From positions 62,001 through 126,000 of the forward strand of contig JABCZL010000003.1 of the NCBI GenBank assembly GCA_013289685.1: 64,000 nt of DNA, read 5' to 3'. The notes beneath the pieces were generated by a model. The model had not been told where the DNA came from and did no database searches. It saw only the letters and a program-made list of their open reading frames with translations. This stretch comes from Acidobacteriota bacterium (GTDB taxonomy: Bacteria; Acidobacteriota; Terriglobia; Terriglobales; Acidobacteriaceae). A program made the position numbers and the translations under genes. Positions 8,197-18,040 of this stretch are shown here, piece after piece (within the stretch, counting starts at the first letter, position 1; each line of letters starts with the position of its first letter).

Positions 8197-10722
8197 TCAC
8201 TTATAGATCAAATACTTGTCCCTTACCTTCTGAAACTTCTCCAGCCCCTCCTGCCACTCCTGCGCGATTCTCCGCGGATCCTGCCCCGCAACCAGCGCAT
8301 CATACGCACTCTGATTCACCAGCAACGACAGCATGTGCTCGATCTTGAACTCTGCCGGATACAGCTTATGCAGCGCCGCCGCCAACTCGATCCCGAGTTC
8401 CGGCGCGTCAAAACCATTCCGATCGGTCAGAATAATGTTCACCCCCGAGCACGCCTGCCCGTTATGTACGCTCGCCGTCGGCGTGAACGTGACCGGAACA
8501 AACCGCACTCCCGCGATCCCGCGCGCGTTCAAATAAGCCGACAGTTCCTTGCTCTTGATCCATGGCGCGCCCACCAGCTCAAACGGAGTGTCAGTCCCCC
8601 GCCCCACCGAAACGTTCGTGCCCTCAATCAGAGCCACGCCCGGATACAGCGCCGCCTCGGTCACACTCCGTAAATTCGGCGACGGATTCACCCACGCCAG
8701 CCCTGTCGAATCGAACCAGTCCCCGCGCTGCCAGCCATCCATCGGCACCACAGTGAGCTTAGCGTTGATATTGCGCTCGGCGTTGAACATCTTCGCCAAC
8801 TCGCCCATGGTCATCCCATGCCGCACCGGCACGGTCCAGTAATTCGTAAAGCTTTCGCGCCCCGCGTCGGCCACCGGACCCTGCACAAACGATCCCGTAA
8901 TCGGATCCGGCCGGTCGAGCACGATCAGCTCAATGCCCGCCTGGGCCGCCGCCTCCAGAAAATATCCCAGCGTCGTCTCGTAGGTATAGAACCGCACTCC
9001 CGCATCCTGAATGTCAAACACCACCGCATCGAGATTCTTCATCACGTCCGCTGGCGGACGCCGCGCCGCATCCGTCGCGCCATACACGCTGTACACCGGA
9101 ATGCCGGTCGCCGCGTCCTTGGAATTGTTGATGTCGGTCGTATCGAGCGTCCCGGTCACGCCGTGTTCCGGGCTGAAAATCGCGTCCAGTGAAACTCCCG
9201 GTGCTTTCGCCAGCACATCGATGGTCCGAACTCCTTGGCTGTCGATTCCCGTCTGATTCGTCACCAGCCCGATGCGTTTCTTCGCACCCGGATTTTGCGT
9301 CTCCGGTTTTGTTGCATCCAGATCTTTTGAATCCTGATTCTTTGAATCCTTATCCTTGGAATCAACGCTCTTCGCATCCGGATTTTTCGCATCGACGCTC
9401 TGCGCTTCTGAGGATGGCCCCACCGGCTTCAGCACATCAAACCCGTGATCCTCGAGCACGTCGATCCCGTTCTTCACCGTCCCGTTCCGCGAACCCATGC
9501 GCCGCGAGGCGCTGAACGCCTCGTTATAGCCAGTGATACTCTTCCATCGCAGCGCCTCTTTCTCGCTCGCAGTCAGGTTCAACGCCGCGGCCACTTCCGT
9601 CGCCACTTTCGAACGCAGCCCGATCACATTTCCTTTTCCCCGTGGATGCACCGCATTGGTCAGCAGGATGATGTAGCTCTGCGTCGTCGGATCGATCCAG
9701 ATCGACGTTCCCGTCCAGCCAGTGTGACCATACGACCCAACGGGCAGCAAATCGCCGCGATTCGAAGAGAACGGAGAATCAATATCCCATCCAAACCCGC
9801 GCAGCACCGGCGCCGCTGGAGGCGTCTCCGGCGAAGTCATCTTCTCGACCGTGAGCGCCGACAGGATTCCATCGCCGCCGTTGAGCAGTGTCTGCGCAAA
9901 TTTCGCCAGATCGTCTCCGGTCGAGAACAGCCCCGCATGGCCCGCCACGCCGCCCATCCGCCGCGCTGTCGGATCATGCACTACTCCCCACAGCATGTGC
10001 TCATTCTCGTCATACTGCGTGGGCGCAATCTTCGCCCGCCACACCGTCGGCGGCAAGAATCGCGTCCGCGTCATCTTCAGCGGCACAAAAATATGCTGCG
10101 TCGTGTACGTATCCAGCGTTTCCCCGGACACGCGCTCCACCAGAGCACCCAGCATAATAAAGTTGATGTCGCTGTAGACGAATCCTGAGCCTGGCACCGT
10201 TTCGGGCGGCTCGACGAACGCCAGCTGGTAGGCGGTATTTTTACCTTCCCATTGCGTCGTCAAGTCCAGGTCCGGCGCCAGCCCGGAGTAGTGCGTCAGC
10301 AACTGTCGCACCGTGATGTCCTCTTTGCCGTTTTGCGCAAACTCCGGCAAGTACTTCGCCACCGGATCATTCATCCGAACCTTACCCAGTTCGACGAGCT
10401 GCATCACAGCGGTCGTGGTCGCAATTACCTTGGTGAGCGACGCCAGATCGAACACCGTGTCCAGCGTCATCGGCTCGCGCCGTGGCTCCAACGCCCGGCT
10501 TCCATACGCCTTGCGATATACCACTGCCCCGTCGTGTCCGACCACCAGCACTGCGCCGGGAATGTTCCCGTCGGCCACCGCTTGCTGAATAATGGCGTCG
10601 ACGCCACTGAGACGCGGAAGACTCGCGAGATGATTGGCGTCCGCTACAGCGGGGATGCAAACGAGGGCAAGCCCCCAGATCAACCCGCTCGCAATTCTGG
10701 AGAACCGCAAATTTGTTTTCAT
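8197..10722 (-). CDS. AmiE-like serine hydrolase fused to NamZ (DUF1343) exo-muramidase
   Basis: About 841 residues, two enzymes in one secreted chain. After a signal peptide, the N-terminal half is a class C beta-lactamase-fold hydrolase with all three motifs: SLTK (S95, K98), YSD (Y183) and HTG (H333). The C-terminal half is DUF1343, the family of B. subtilis NamZ, which removes terminal MurNAc from peptidoglycan fragments; NQTG and SPEHG (E519, likely catalytic) are visible. In B. subtilis, separate amiE and namZ genes sit with murQ, and MurQ is encoded 1.5 kb away here. ATG 10722 opens the signal peptide. An ATG at 10749 overlaps a possible -10 site. A 45-residue Asp/Ser/Lys-rich stretch interrupts the start of the NamZ half. 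Confidence 0.9.
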   Translation of the reverse strand: MKTNLRFSRIASGLIWGLALVCIPAVADANHLASLPRLSGVDAIIQQAVADGNIPGAVLVVGHDGAVVYRKAYGSRALEPRREPMTLDTVFDLASLTKVIATTTAVMQLVELGKVRMNDPVAKYLPEFAQNGKEDITVRQLLTHYSGLAPDLDLTTQWEGKNTAYQLAFVEPPETVPGSGFVYSDINFIMLGALVERVSGETLDTYTTQHIFVPLKMTRTRFLPPTVWRAKIAPTQYDENEHMLWGVVHDPTARRMGGVAGHAGLFSTGDDLAKFAQTLLNGGDGILSALTVEKMTSPETPPAAPVLRGFGWDIDSPFSSNRGDLLPVGSYGHTGWTGTSIWIDPTTQSYIILLTNAVHPRGKGNVIGLRSKVATEVAAALNLTASEKEALRWKSITGYNEAFSASRRMGSRNGTVKNGIDVLEDHGFDVLKPVGPSSEAQSVDAKNPDAKSVDSKDKDSKNQDSKDLDATKPETQNPGAKKRIGLVTNQTGIDSQGVRTIDVLAKAPGVSLDAIFSPEHGVTGTLDTTDINNSKDAATGIPVYSVYGATDAARRPPADVMKNLDAVVFDIQDAGVRFYTYETTLGYFLEAAAQAGIELIVLDRPDPITGSFVQGPVADAGRESFTNYWTVPVRHGMTMGELAKMFNAERNINAKLTVVPMDGWQRGDWFDSTGLAWVNPSPNLRSVTEAALYPGVALIEGTNVSVGRGTDTPFELVGAPWIKSKELSAYLNARGIAGVRFVPVTFTPTASVHNGQACSGVNIILTDRNGFDAPELGIELAAALHKLYPAEFKIEHMLSLLVNQSAYDALVAGQDPRRIAQEWQEGLEKFQKVRDKYLIYK
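9280..9414 (-). repeat. degenerate tandem repeat coding a low-complexity insert
   Basis: About 135 bases encoding a stretch rich in the units VDAKNPDAK, VDSKDKDSK and NQDSKDLDA. It lies between the first helix of the NamZ domain (VKNGIDVLED) and its first strand (KKRIGLVTNQTG), so it is an expansion inside a domain rather than a linker between domains. Confidence 0.7.
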
Positions 10723-10890
10723 TTGGAGGATGATGTCTTGACTGTACACAACTCGACGAATCGGCTCAAGAAACTCAAGTAAGGTGTGCCGCCTGTGACA
10801 CGGCGTGCCGATTTAAAGGAGTTTCCAAGAAGGTGTTCCCCTGTGCTCCTCCGTGTCCTCCGTAGTGAAGATGTTGTCCGTCCCCGTAAC

Positions 10891-10919
10891 TTTACCCATT
10901 CCCCCAAGTCTGCTATAAC
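10891..10919 (+). promoter_or_regulatory. extended -10 promoter for the serine hydrolase gene
   Basis: TTTACC at 10891-10896, a 17-base spacer, and TATAAC at 10914-10919 preceded by TG (TGCTATAAC). This is a good sigma-70-type match in the divergent region between the two amidase-like genes. Transcription would begin near 10926, inside the open frame that leads to the next gene. Confidence 0.5.
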
Positions 10920-11080
10920 CCGCTCAGGTCACGAATTTTCTTGCGAGCGCAAAAGCCCTGAGCAATTCGCCTCTAACTCTGCTCCACGCATTCGAAGATC
11001 AGGACAAGACTTTCTCTCCAGCATTCTCAGTCCTGCAGAATGCCGTTTCCGCCCATGCCTTCCCCGCTGCCTCGATATCC

Positions 11081-12169
11081 GTGACGCATCGGGATCGTCT
11101 AGTCGCGCTGAAATCCGTTGGCCGTCTGACCTATGACTCCGATGCCCCGCCGGCGACGCCCGCCACCCTCTTCGACTTGGCTTCCCTCACGAAACCCGTC
11201 GCCACCACCACCATGGCGATGATTCTCTACGAGCGCGGCCTCCTCGAACTCGAAGCTCCCGTAGTCGGCGTCGTTCCCGAATTCATGGCCGACGAGTGCG
11301 GCGAGCCCGATCCTCGACGCCGCGACGTCACCTTCCGCATGCTCCTCGCCCACTCCTCCGGCCTGCCCGCCTATGAGAAGCTATTCCTCAAGGCACACTC
11401 CCGCGATGACCTGCTGCGCGCCGCCTTCACAACTTCCCTCTCGACCGACCCCGCCACGCATTCTGAATACAGTGACATCGGATTCATCGTTCTGGGCGCC
11501 GCCCTCGAGCGCATGGCCGGGGAATCTTTCGACGTTTTCTGCCAACGCGAAGTCTTCGCTCCCCTGGCGATGTACAACACGACATTCAATCCCCCCAAAG
11601 AATCGCGCAACAAGATTCCTCCCACCGCCGATGAACGCTCAGCACAAAAATGTGGCGCGGACACTCCTGTCCGCGAAACCTCGAAGCCGACAACAGCGCC
11701 AAGCGCAAGCTCGCCGGCCCCCAGCACCTTCCGCCAAAGTATCGTCCAAGGCGAAGTTCAGGATGAAAACGCCAGCGTGCTAGGCGGTGTCGCCGGACAC
11801 GCCGGCCTGTTCTCCACCGCCGAAGACCTGACCCGCTTCGCTCACGCCCTGCTCCACGGAGGCCGCCCCATCCTCCGCCCCGAAACCATCGCGCTCTTCA
11901 CCCGCCGCGAATCCACGCCAGCCGGCACTTCGCGCGCTTTCGGCTGGGACACTCCCTCCGCGCCCTCGCAATCGGGAAAATATTTCGGTCCCCGTTCTTT
12001 CGGCCATCTCGGCTACACGGGCACGTCGCTGTGGATCGATCCCGACCACCAACTCTCCATCACCTTATTGACCAACCGCACGTGGCCCGACTGCACCAAA
12101 CAGGCGATCAAGCAAGTCCGCCCGGCGTTCCACGATGCCATCGTCGAAGCATTGTCCAATCAGCTCTGA
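11081..12169 (+). CDS. second AmiE-like serine hydrolase (beta-lactamase fold)
   Basis: Serine hydrolase with SLTK (in DLASLTKPVATTT), YSD (in EYSDIGF) and HLGYTGTS as the third motif. It is related to the N-terminal half of the neighbouring fusion protein, so a muropeptide amidase or esterase role is plausible. GTG 11081 is the only standard start in frame. However, the frame stays open upstream to 10919 and encodes family-like sequence (FSVLQNAVSAHAFPAA) just before it, so the true start may be earlier and non-standard, for example CTG 11033. No signal peptide is visible, so the protein is probably cytoplasmic. About 55 residues at 193-247 form a Ser/Pro/Ala-rich insert. murQ follows 114 bases downstream. 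Confidence 0.85.
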   Translation: MTHRDRLVALKSVGRLTYDSDAPPATPATLFDLASLTKPVATTTMAMILYERGLLELEAPVVGVVPEFMADECGEPDPRRRDVTFRMLLAHSSGLPAYEKLFLKAHSRDDLLRAAFTTSLSTDPATHSEYSDIGFIVLGAALERMAGESFDVFCQREVFAPLAMYNTTFNPPKESRNKIPPTADERSAQKCGADTPVRETSKPTTAPSASSPAPSTFRQSIVQGEVQDENASVLGGVAGHAGLFSTAEDLTRFAHALLHGGRPILRPETIALFTRRESTPAGTSRAFGWDTPSAPSQSGKYFGPRSFGHLGYTGTSLWIDPDHQLSITLLTNRTWPDCTKQAIKQVRPAFHDAIVEALSNQL

Positions 12170-12283
12170 CCCGACTGGCACAGAAAATAAAAAGCCTCCG
12201 GAGAATGCGCATCCAACTGATTGTGATTCTAAAATGGTCTACTCTCTTCATAATAGAAAGGCAATTCTAGAAAGGCGCACGAC

Positions 12284-13225
12284 TTGACCCGACCTCGCCA
12301 GATCCGAACTAGAAAAGCAAAGTCCGATCTTCGGAAGCTCCCCACCGAGCAGAACCTTCCCGCCGCTACTGATCTCGACCGCATGTCTTCGCTCGAAATC
12401 GTGCGCCTCATCAATCAGGAAGATGCCACCGTCGCCGCGGCGGTCGGCCGTGCCTTGCCCCAGATCGCGCACGCCATCGACGTCATCGTCGCCGGGCTCC
12501 GCCAGGGCGGACGCCTCATCTACGTCGGCGCCGGAACCAGCGGCCGCATCGGCGCTCTCGACGCCTCCGAAATTCCACCCACGTTCAACACCGATCCGCG
12601 CACCGTGCAATACATCATGGCTGGAGGCCCTAAGGCGCTCGCCGCCTCCACCGAAGCCAGTGAAGACGACACTGCGCTGGCCGTCGCCGAAATCAAGAAG
12701 CGCAAGCCCGGCAAGCACGACATCGTGCTCGGCATCGCCACCAGCGGACGCACTCCGTTCACCATCGCCGCCGTCGAATACGCCCGCCGCCGCGGCGCCC
12801 GCACCATCGCCCTCACCTGCAACCGCAACTCCCCGCTCGAACGCGCCGCCGATTTCGCCATCGTCACCGAGGTCGGCGCCGAAGTTCTGGCCGGATCATC
12901 CCGCATGAAAGCGGGCACCGCCCACAAAATGGTCCTGAACATGATCTCCACCGGAGCCATGACCCGCCTGGGCTACGTCTACGGCAATCTCATGGTCAAC
13001 GTTTGGACCAAGAACGAAAAGCTGATCCAGCGCGCCATCCGCATCCTCGAACAAGCCACCGGAGCCGATCACGACTCGGCGAGCAATGCTCTCGAAGCCA
13101 GCGGCAATCGAACTCCAGTCGCAGTCGTGATGCTCTCCGCCGGCGTGACCCGCACCCAAGCCGCCGCCGCCCTGAAGAAGACACAGGGCAACGTTCGCGA
13201 AGCAATTGAGATAGCAAAGAAATAG
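12284..13225 (+). CDS. murQ: N-acetylmuramic acid 6-phosphate etherase
   Basis: MurQ cleaves the lactyl ether of MurNAc-6-phosphate to GlcNAc-6-phosphate and lactate in the cytoplasm, the key step of muramic-acid salvage. 313 residues against about 298 in E. coli. It has a SIS fold with YVGAGTSGRIGALDASE (catalytic Glu at the end), AASTEASED (second catalytic Glu), GIATSGRTPF and GSSRMKAGTAHKM. TTG 12284 has GAAAGG 9 bases upstream. The frame and spacing suggest co-transcription with the serine hydrolase. MurNAc kinase, MurP and NagZ are not in the window. Confidence 0.95.
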   Translation: MTRPRQIRTRKAKSDLRKLPTEQNLPAATDLDRMSSLEIVRLINQEDATVAAAVGRALPQIAHAIDVIVAGLRQGGRLIYVGAGTSGRIGALDASEIPPTFNTDPRTVQYIMAGGPKALAASTEASEDDTALAVAEIKKRKPGKHDIVLGIATSGRTPFTIAAVEYARRRGARTIALTCNRNSPLERAADFAIVTEVGAEVLAGSSRMKAGTAHKMVLNMISTGAMTRLGYVYGNLMVNVWTKNEKLIQRAIRILEQATGADHDSASNALEASGNRTPVAVVMLSAGVTRTQAAAALKKTQGNVREAIEIAKK

Positions 13226-13226
13226 C

Positions 13227-13272
13227 GGGTGCCCCATTTCTCGCGCGTTCTTTGCGCGAGAAGTGGGGATTT
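13227..13272. repeat. palindromic repeat, family A copy 1
   Basis: Arms TTCTCGCGCG and TGCGCGAGAA flanked by GGGTGCCCCA and TGGGGATTT. The same element occurs at 20549-20594, 20755-20796, 33766-33808 and 35814-35860. Here it lies directly after murQ and could fold as a hairpin in the murQ-murA transcript. Confidence 0.85.
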
Positions 13273-13372
13273 CCTTCGCGTCCTCTGAGGTCGATCTGTT
13301 CGCCCCGCGTGCCCTCCCAATCAACAACTCACTCGCGCATTCCCCGCTACAATAGCCGGGCAAGGATTCAAC

Positions 13373-14668
<1,296 letters not shown>

Positions 14669-14734
14669 GCGATGTGGCGCCGGCGCCTCCGCCTGCGAGA
14701 GACGTCAGTGAGTGCAATCGCGATTTTGCAACAG

Positions 14735-15337
14735 CTACCGCTTCGATCCAACAGCGGACCAGTGCCGGAACTTGAAGCGGTATTCGGCTGATTCGACACG
14801 TCCTGTCCAAACATTTTGTCGATCGGATTCTGGCGTTGGCTTTACTTGGTAGACAGCCTTTACCGTGACATCCACGGGTTCTTCGTCGGCGATGGGCAAG
14901 GGCGAACTTGCCTCCCACCCATCGTCCAGCTTGATTGGGTAGACCATTTGTTCGCCGGGTGGAATCCCGAAAGTCGATGGGACGTTTCTCGTGAACCCCG
15001 TTGGCTTCTTTGTGATTGTTACGACACGCCCATCGCCTGTTCGCAGTTCAAGCGATACTGCGTAGTATCCCCAGCTGTTCGATGTTTGAAACGCCGTCTG
15101 AGCTTGCGTAGATACGTTCGTGAGAAGCACGTAAAACGTATCGATGGTGTTCACCGCCATTGAGATTCCACGCCCGGATGACCCACTCCAAGCCGGAACT
15201 ACGGAGACCGTGAGAGAAGTTGGCCGAGTTTTCTGCACGTCGATCGGGCTGCCATTGTTCCCGTGCAGAGCGGTGCCGCAGAGCACAAATGCCAGAAGCA
15301 CCCCTGTGATTTCTAAGAGGCTATGTCTCATATTCAT
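14735..15337 (-). CDS. secreted protein, function unknown
   Basis: About 200 residues from ATG 15337, chosen because an AGGGA site lies 9 bases upstream and a signal peptide (LLEITGVLLAFVLCGTALHG) follows. The mature part is strand-rich, with phrases such as FYVLLTNVS, YYAVSLELRTGDGRVV and FGIPPGEQMVYPIKL that suggest a single immunoglobulin-like or similar beta-sandwich fold. No family recognised. It converges on murA. Confidence 0.6.
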   Translation of the reverse strand: MNMRHSLLEITGVLLAFVLCGTALHGNNGSPIDVQKTRPTSLTVSVVPAWSGSSGRGISMAVNTIDTFYVLLTNVSTQAQTAFQTSNSWGYYAVSLELRTGDGRVVTITKKPTGFTRNVPSTFGIPPGEQMVYPIKLDDGWEASSPLPIADEEPVDVTVKAVYQVKPTPESDRQNVWTGRVESAEYRFKFRHWSAVGSKR

Positions 15338-15455
15338 TAGAGTAATCCCTGTTCTGGCACTGGGGCTAACTGTCGAGAACAGGCCACAGCACGCATTGAC
15401 CCTCACAACATGCTCTCCTGCGATACCTCGCAGCGACGAATGAACCGATCAACTC

Positions 15456-15962
15456 CTATCCCCGCGTCAACCGCTCAATCAACTCCCGATGCTGCGGATA
15501 CCTCGTCCCCAATTCCTCTCTCTTCCCCAACTCAAAGTCGTCAAAATCGAATCCCGGCGCCACCGTACATCCCACCAGCGCAAACGATTTCCAATCCGCC
15601 ACGTGCGACGCAAACCAGCATCCCGCCCGGACCACCGCCTGCGGACCTTGGCCCGCTTCCAGATCGCGGCCTAACAGAATCGCGGAATACTCTCCATCCG
15701 GCTCAATCATATGCACGACCAGCGGTTCGCCCGCGTAGAAGTGCCAAACTTCATCCGACCGCAGCCGATGAAACGCCGAAAAGTTCTTCCCTTCCAGCAA
15801 AAAGTAAATCGCCGTCGAGGCCGCCCGCGCCCCCGTAAACCCCGCCGGCAGAGCAGCTTTCGGCAGCACCAGTTCGGCCTGATAAGCCTGGCGGAAATAC
15901 CCGCCCTCAGGATGCGCTTCGAGTTGCAGCTTTTCGATCCAATACCTGGCGTTCTTGTCCAC
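15456..15962 (-). CDS. cupin family protein (DUF985/Cupin_5)
   Basis: About 168 residues with the DUF985 signature: HPEGGYFRQAY near the N-terminus, TAIYFLLEGKNFSAFHRLRS, DEVWHFYAG and a C-terminal GCTVAPGFDFDDFEL. Single-domain cupin whose His/Glu ligands are visible (AFHR, EVWHFY); the substrate is unknown. GTG 15962 is preferred as start because GGAGG lies exactly 9 bases upstream. The alternative TTG 15971 abuts the ribosome site. Confidence 0.85.
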   Translation of the reverse strand: MDKNARYWIEKLQLEAHPEGGYFRQAYQAELVLPKAALPAGFTGARAASTAIYFLLEGKNFSAFHRLRSDEVWHFYAGEPLVVHMIEPDGEYSAILLGRDLEAGQGPQAVVRAGCWFASHVADWKSFALVGCTVAPGFDFDDFELGKREELGTRYPQHRELIERLTRG

Positions 15963-15976
15963 CTTTTGCAACCTCC

Positions 15977-16456
15977 ACCGTTCCCTCCACCAATTTTTTC
16001 CTCAACCCGTCCGAAACGTTTTCGCTCCCACCCACACTATCCGGATGAGGAGGTCCTCTCTCATGCCCATCCGCAAGACCAAGTTTCGGATTTACCTGAA
16101 TTACATCAAGTTCCCGAGAGAGACTTTCCGCCAGCAACCCGTCTTCACCCACTTGCCGACCGCCGCCTGAAACGCGAGTGGAGTCCCACCTTCCAGGTCT
16201 GCCTGCCTCGTCGCGGGAAGCCCCGCCCTTGCATCCTCTGCAAGGGTGGGGGATCGTTAATCGCATATGAAGTATATTCCATAAGTTCGCACTTTGCGAA
16301 GCAGACGCGCAAAAAGCGATAACTTAATTTCTATTCAATCATGTACGGGAACTTCCATTGCCCGCGTTCCAATCTCGCATCCATAGATGTGTTTCTTCCC
16401 GATCTGGGAAACGAAACGCTGGTTACTTCGGGCAGGCCTACTCCGCCCTATTCTCG
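15977..16456. other. non-coding stretch between cupin and HigBA genes
   Basis: I see no gene here. The only recognisable element is a family-B palindrome at 16221-16256, CCCTTGC/GCAAGGG arms flanked by GCCCCG and TGGGGG. A related copy is at 21935-21972. Confidence 0.5.
16221..16256. repeat. palindromic repeat, family B copy 1
   Basis: CCCTTGCA and TGCAAGGG arms with GCCCC/GGGGG flanks. The flanks resemble those of family A (GTGCCCCA...TGGGG), suggesting that A and B are variants of one mobile palindrome with exchanged stems. Confidence 0.7.
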
Positions 16457-16511
16457 TTGACATTTCTTCGCAAATCGCGAATAACATAAGTATAGGTCGC
16501 CGTTTCGCGAT
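16457..16511 (+). promoter_or_regulatory. HigBA promoter with candidate operator
   Basis: TTGACA at 16457-16462 with a weak -10 (ATAACA) 18 bases on. The region holds an exact 8-base inverted repeat, ATCGCGAA (16474-16481) and TTCGCGAT (16504-16511), 22 bases apart, so one arm overlaps the -10. This is the layout expected for autorepression by an antitoxin. Confidence 0.45.
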
Positions 16512-16538
16512 GCGTCCTAACCGGTATACAGTTCCCAC

Positions 16539-16826
16539 GTGAAGGTACTCGGAACAGAGGTGTTAGACAAAGCGAGCAGGTTGCATCGCGATTTGAGGAG
16601 CCCAATCGCGACGTGGATTACGATCGCGAGGGGGGCGAAGTGGAAGAGTCTGAACGAAGTTCGACAAACGTGGCGCAACACAGACTGTGTGAAAGGGCAA
16701 ACGATTTTCAACGTCAAGGGCAATAAGTATCGCCTGGTCGTGACCGTCAACTACGAGAGTCAAGCGATTATCGTGAAAGATCTCATCACGCACGCTGAAT
16801 ATAGCAAGAGGGGATGGAACAAATGA
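16539..16826 (+). CDS. higB: HigB-type mRNA interferase toxin
   Basis: 95 residues, RelE-like fold of the HigB_toxin family. The family pattern is visible: ATWITIARGAKWKSLNEVRQT, TIFNVKGNKYRLVV, and the C-terminal HAEYSKRGWNK. Known members cleave mRNA on ribosomes and are neutralised by the downstream HigA. GTG 16539 is the start. The gene overlaps the antitoxin gene by 4 bases (ATGA), the usual HigBA order of toxin first. Confidence 0.85.
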   Translation: MKVLGTEVLDKASRLHRDLRSPIATWITIARGAKWKSLNEVRQTWRNTDCVKGQTIFNVKGNKYRLVVTVNYESQAIIVKDLITHAEYSKRGWNK

Positions 16827-17215
16827 GCGCGGTACTTGAATACAAGCAACTCATCGCTGAAATCCCCCTTAAAGTGATTCGCACGGAACAAGAAAACCGT
16901 TCCTACCTCGCAAAACTCGAAGAACTAGATAGTCGCTGGGCGGAGTTGAGTAAAGCGGAGCGGGACTTGTACGACACACTTGCAGTGCTTATCGAGGACT
17001 TTGAAAAGAAGACCTACAATCTACGAGCCGCAACTCCGATCGAAGCGATCAAAGAGCTTATGCTGGCTAACAATCTTAAGCAGAAGGATTTGATCGGGGT
17101 GTTCGAGACCGCTAGTGTCGCATCCGAAGTTCTGAATGGAAAGCGAGCCTTGACTACGGATCACATTCGCCGCCTTAGCAAACGGTTCAACGTGTCGCCC
17201 GCCGTGTTTCTGTAG
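16823..17215 (+). CDS. higA: HigA-type antitoxin with C-terminal HTH
   Basis: About 130 residues. ATG 16823 overlaps the toxin stop as ATGA and has GAGGGG 9 bases upstream, better placed than the ATG at 16814. The N-terminal half is helical. The C-terminal half is an XRE helix-turn-helix (AIKELMLANNLKQKDLIGVF, then SEVLNGKRALTTDHIRRLSKRF). It would bind the toxin and repress the operon, probably at the inverted repeat at 16474-16511. Confidence 0.85.
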   Translation: MSAVLEYKQLIAEIPLKVIRTEQENRSYLAKLEELDSRWAELSKAERDLYDTLAVLIEDFEKKTYNLRAATPIEAIKELMLANNLKQKDLIGVFETASVASEVLNGKRALTTDHIRRLSKRFNVSPAVFL

Positions 17216-17490
17216 TGCCACGGCTTGACCCGCAATCAGGGTGCCTCCGCCTTCCCGGTCCCTGCCAATCCACCGCCAACCCCTTGACTTTCATGCTATC
17301 CTCTTTCCCGTACCTCGCGGGCCCCGCGCGCTTGCCCTGCCAGCGCCACGGACAATGAGGCGGCCCTACCTGCGTTCCCTTCGCAAGGAGCGTGGATGGA
17401 GGCGTTGCGAACACACAATCCCGGTGTGCGTCGCGCCTCAAGATTAGATTCAGGCCGCGCCCACCCACCACGAAATTCACAGGAGATTTT

Positions 17491-17886
17491 ATGAAATTCC
17501 AGAAGCTCACTCCCAACCTCGTCGTCCGCGACGTCGCCGCCAGCATGGAGTTCTACCGCTCCGTGCTTGGCTTCCAACCTGCCATCACCGTGCCCGAGCA
17601 GCCGCCCTATGTGTTCGGGTCGGTGACTTCGGGTGGCGTGGAGATTTTTTTCAACGACCAGAAAGCCGTGGCCGCAGAGTATCCCGCGCTCGGCGCCAAG
17701 CCCATCGGCGGCAGCCTCACGCTCTTTATTGAAGTGGAAGGGATCGAGGAAGTGCTGGCCGCCGTCCAGAAAAGCCGCGCGAAAATCACTATGCCCTTGA
17801 AAAAGCAGTTCTACGGCATGCGCGAATTCGCCTTTGAAGACCCCGAGGGCTGGGAGGTAACCATCGCAGAACGAGAGAAGCCGTAA
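17491..17886 (+). CDS. VOC-family (glyoxalase/bleomycin-resistance fold) protein
   Basis: 131 residues from ATG 17491, with AGGAG 7 bases upstream. One pair of beta-alpha-beta-beta-beta units is visible: LVVRDVAASMEFYRSVLGF at the start and the closing FAFEDPEGWEVTIAE with the conserved metal-binding Glu. The substrate cannot be told. The length fits single-domain members such as bleomycin-binding proteins and glyoxalase I. Confidence 0.85.
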   Translation: MKFQKLTPNLVVRDVAASMEFYRSVLGFQPAITVPEQPPYVFGSVTSGGVEIFFNDQKAVAAEYPALGAKPIGGSLTLFIEVEGIEEVLAAVQKSRAKITMPLKKQFYGMREFAFEDPEGWEVTIAEREKP

Positions 17887-17950
17887 ATGCTTTGGACCAC
17901 AGAGGATCACCGAGGATAAAGACTCGGACTCCTCTGTGGACCTCTGTGGT
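17887..17950. repeat. CCACAGAGG inverted repeat
   Basis: ACCACAGAGGATCACCGAG and a mirrored CCTCTGTGGACCTCTGTGGT. It belongs with the much longer copy at 62707-62774 and with fragments at about 10840-10866. It lies between two converging genes. Confidence 0.6.
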
Positions 17951-17972
17951 TATCGTTCCTCTTGCCGCCGAA

Positions 17973-18002
17973 GGAAAAGGGCCGCTATTCGCATAGCGGC
18001 CC
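17973..18002 (-). terminator. terminator downstream of pnp
   Basis: Perfect 10-base stem, GGGCCGCTAT/ATAGCGGCCC, with a 4-base loop. On the minus strand it is followed by TTTTCC, ending the rpsO-pnp transcript 39 bases after the pnp stop. Confidence 0.75.
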
Positions 18003-18040
18003 ATCTAAGTTGATCCGTGTGAATCCGTGGCAAAAGAAGT

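Noticed and set aside
15010..15026. Another TGTGA-containing CRP-like site
   Set aside because: TGTGATTGTTACGACA lacks the second half-site and lies inside a coding region.
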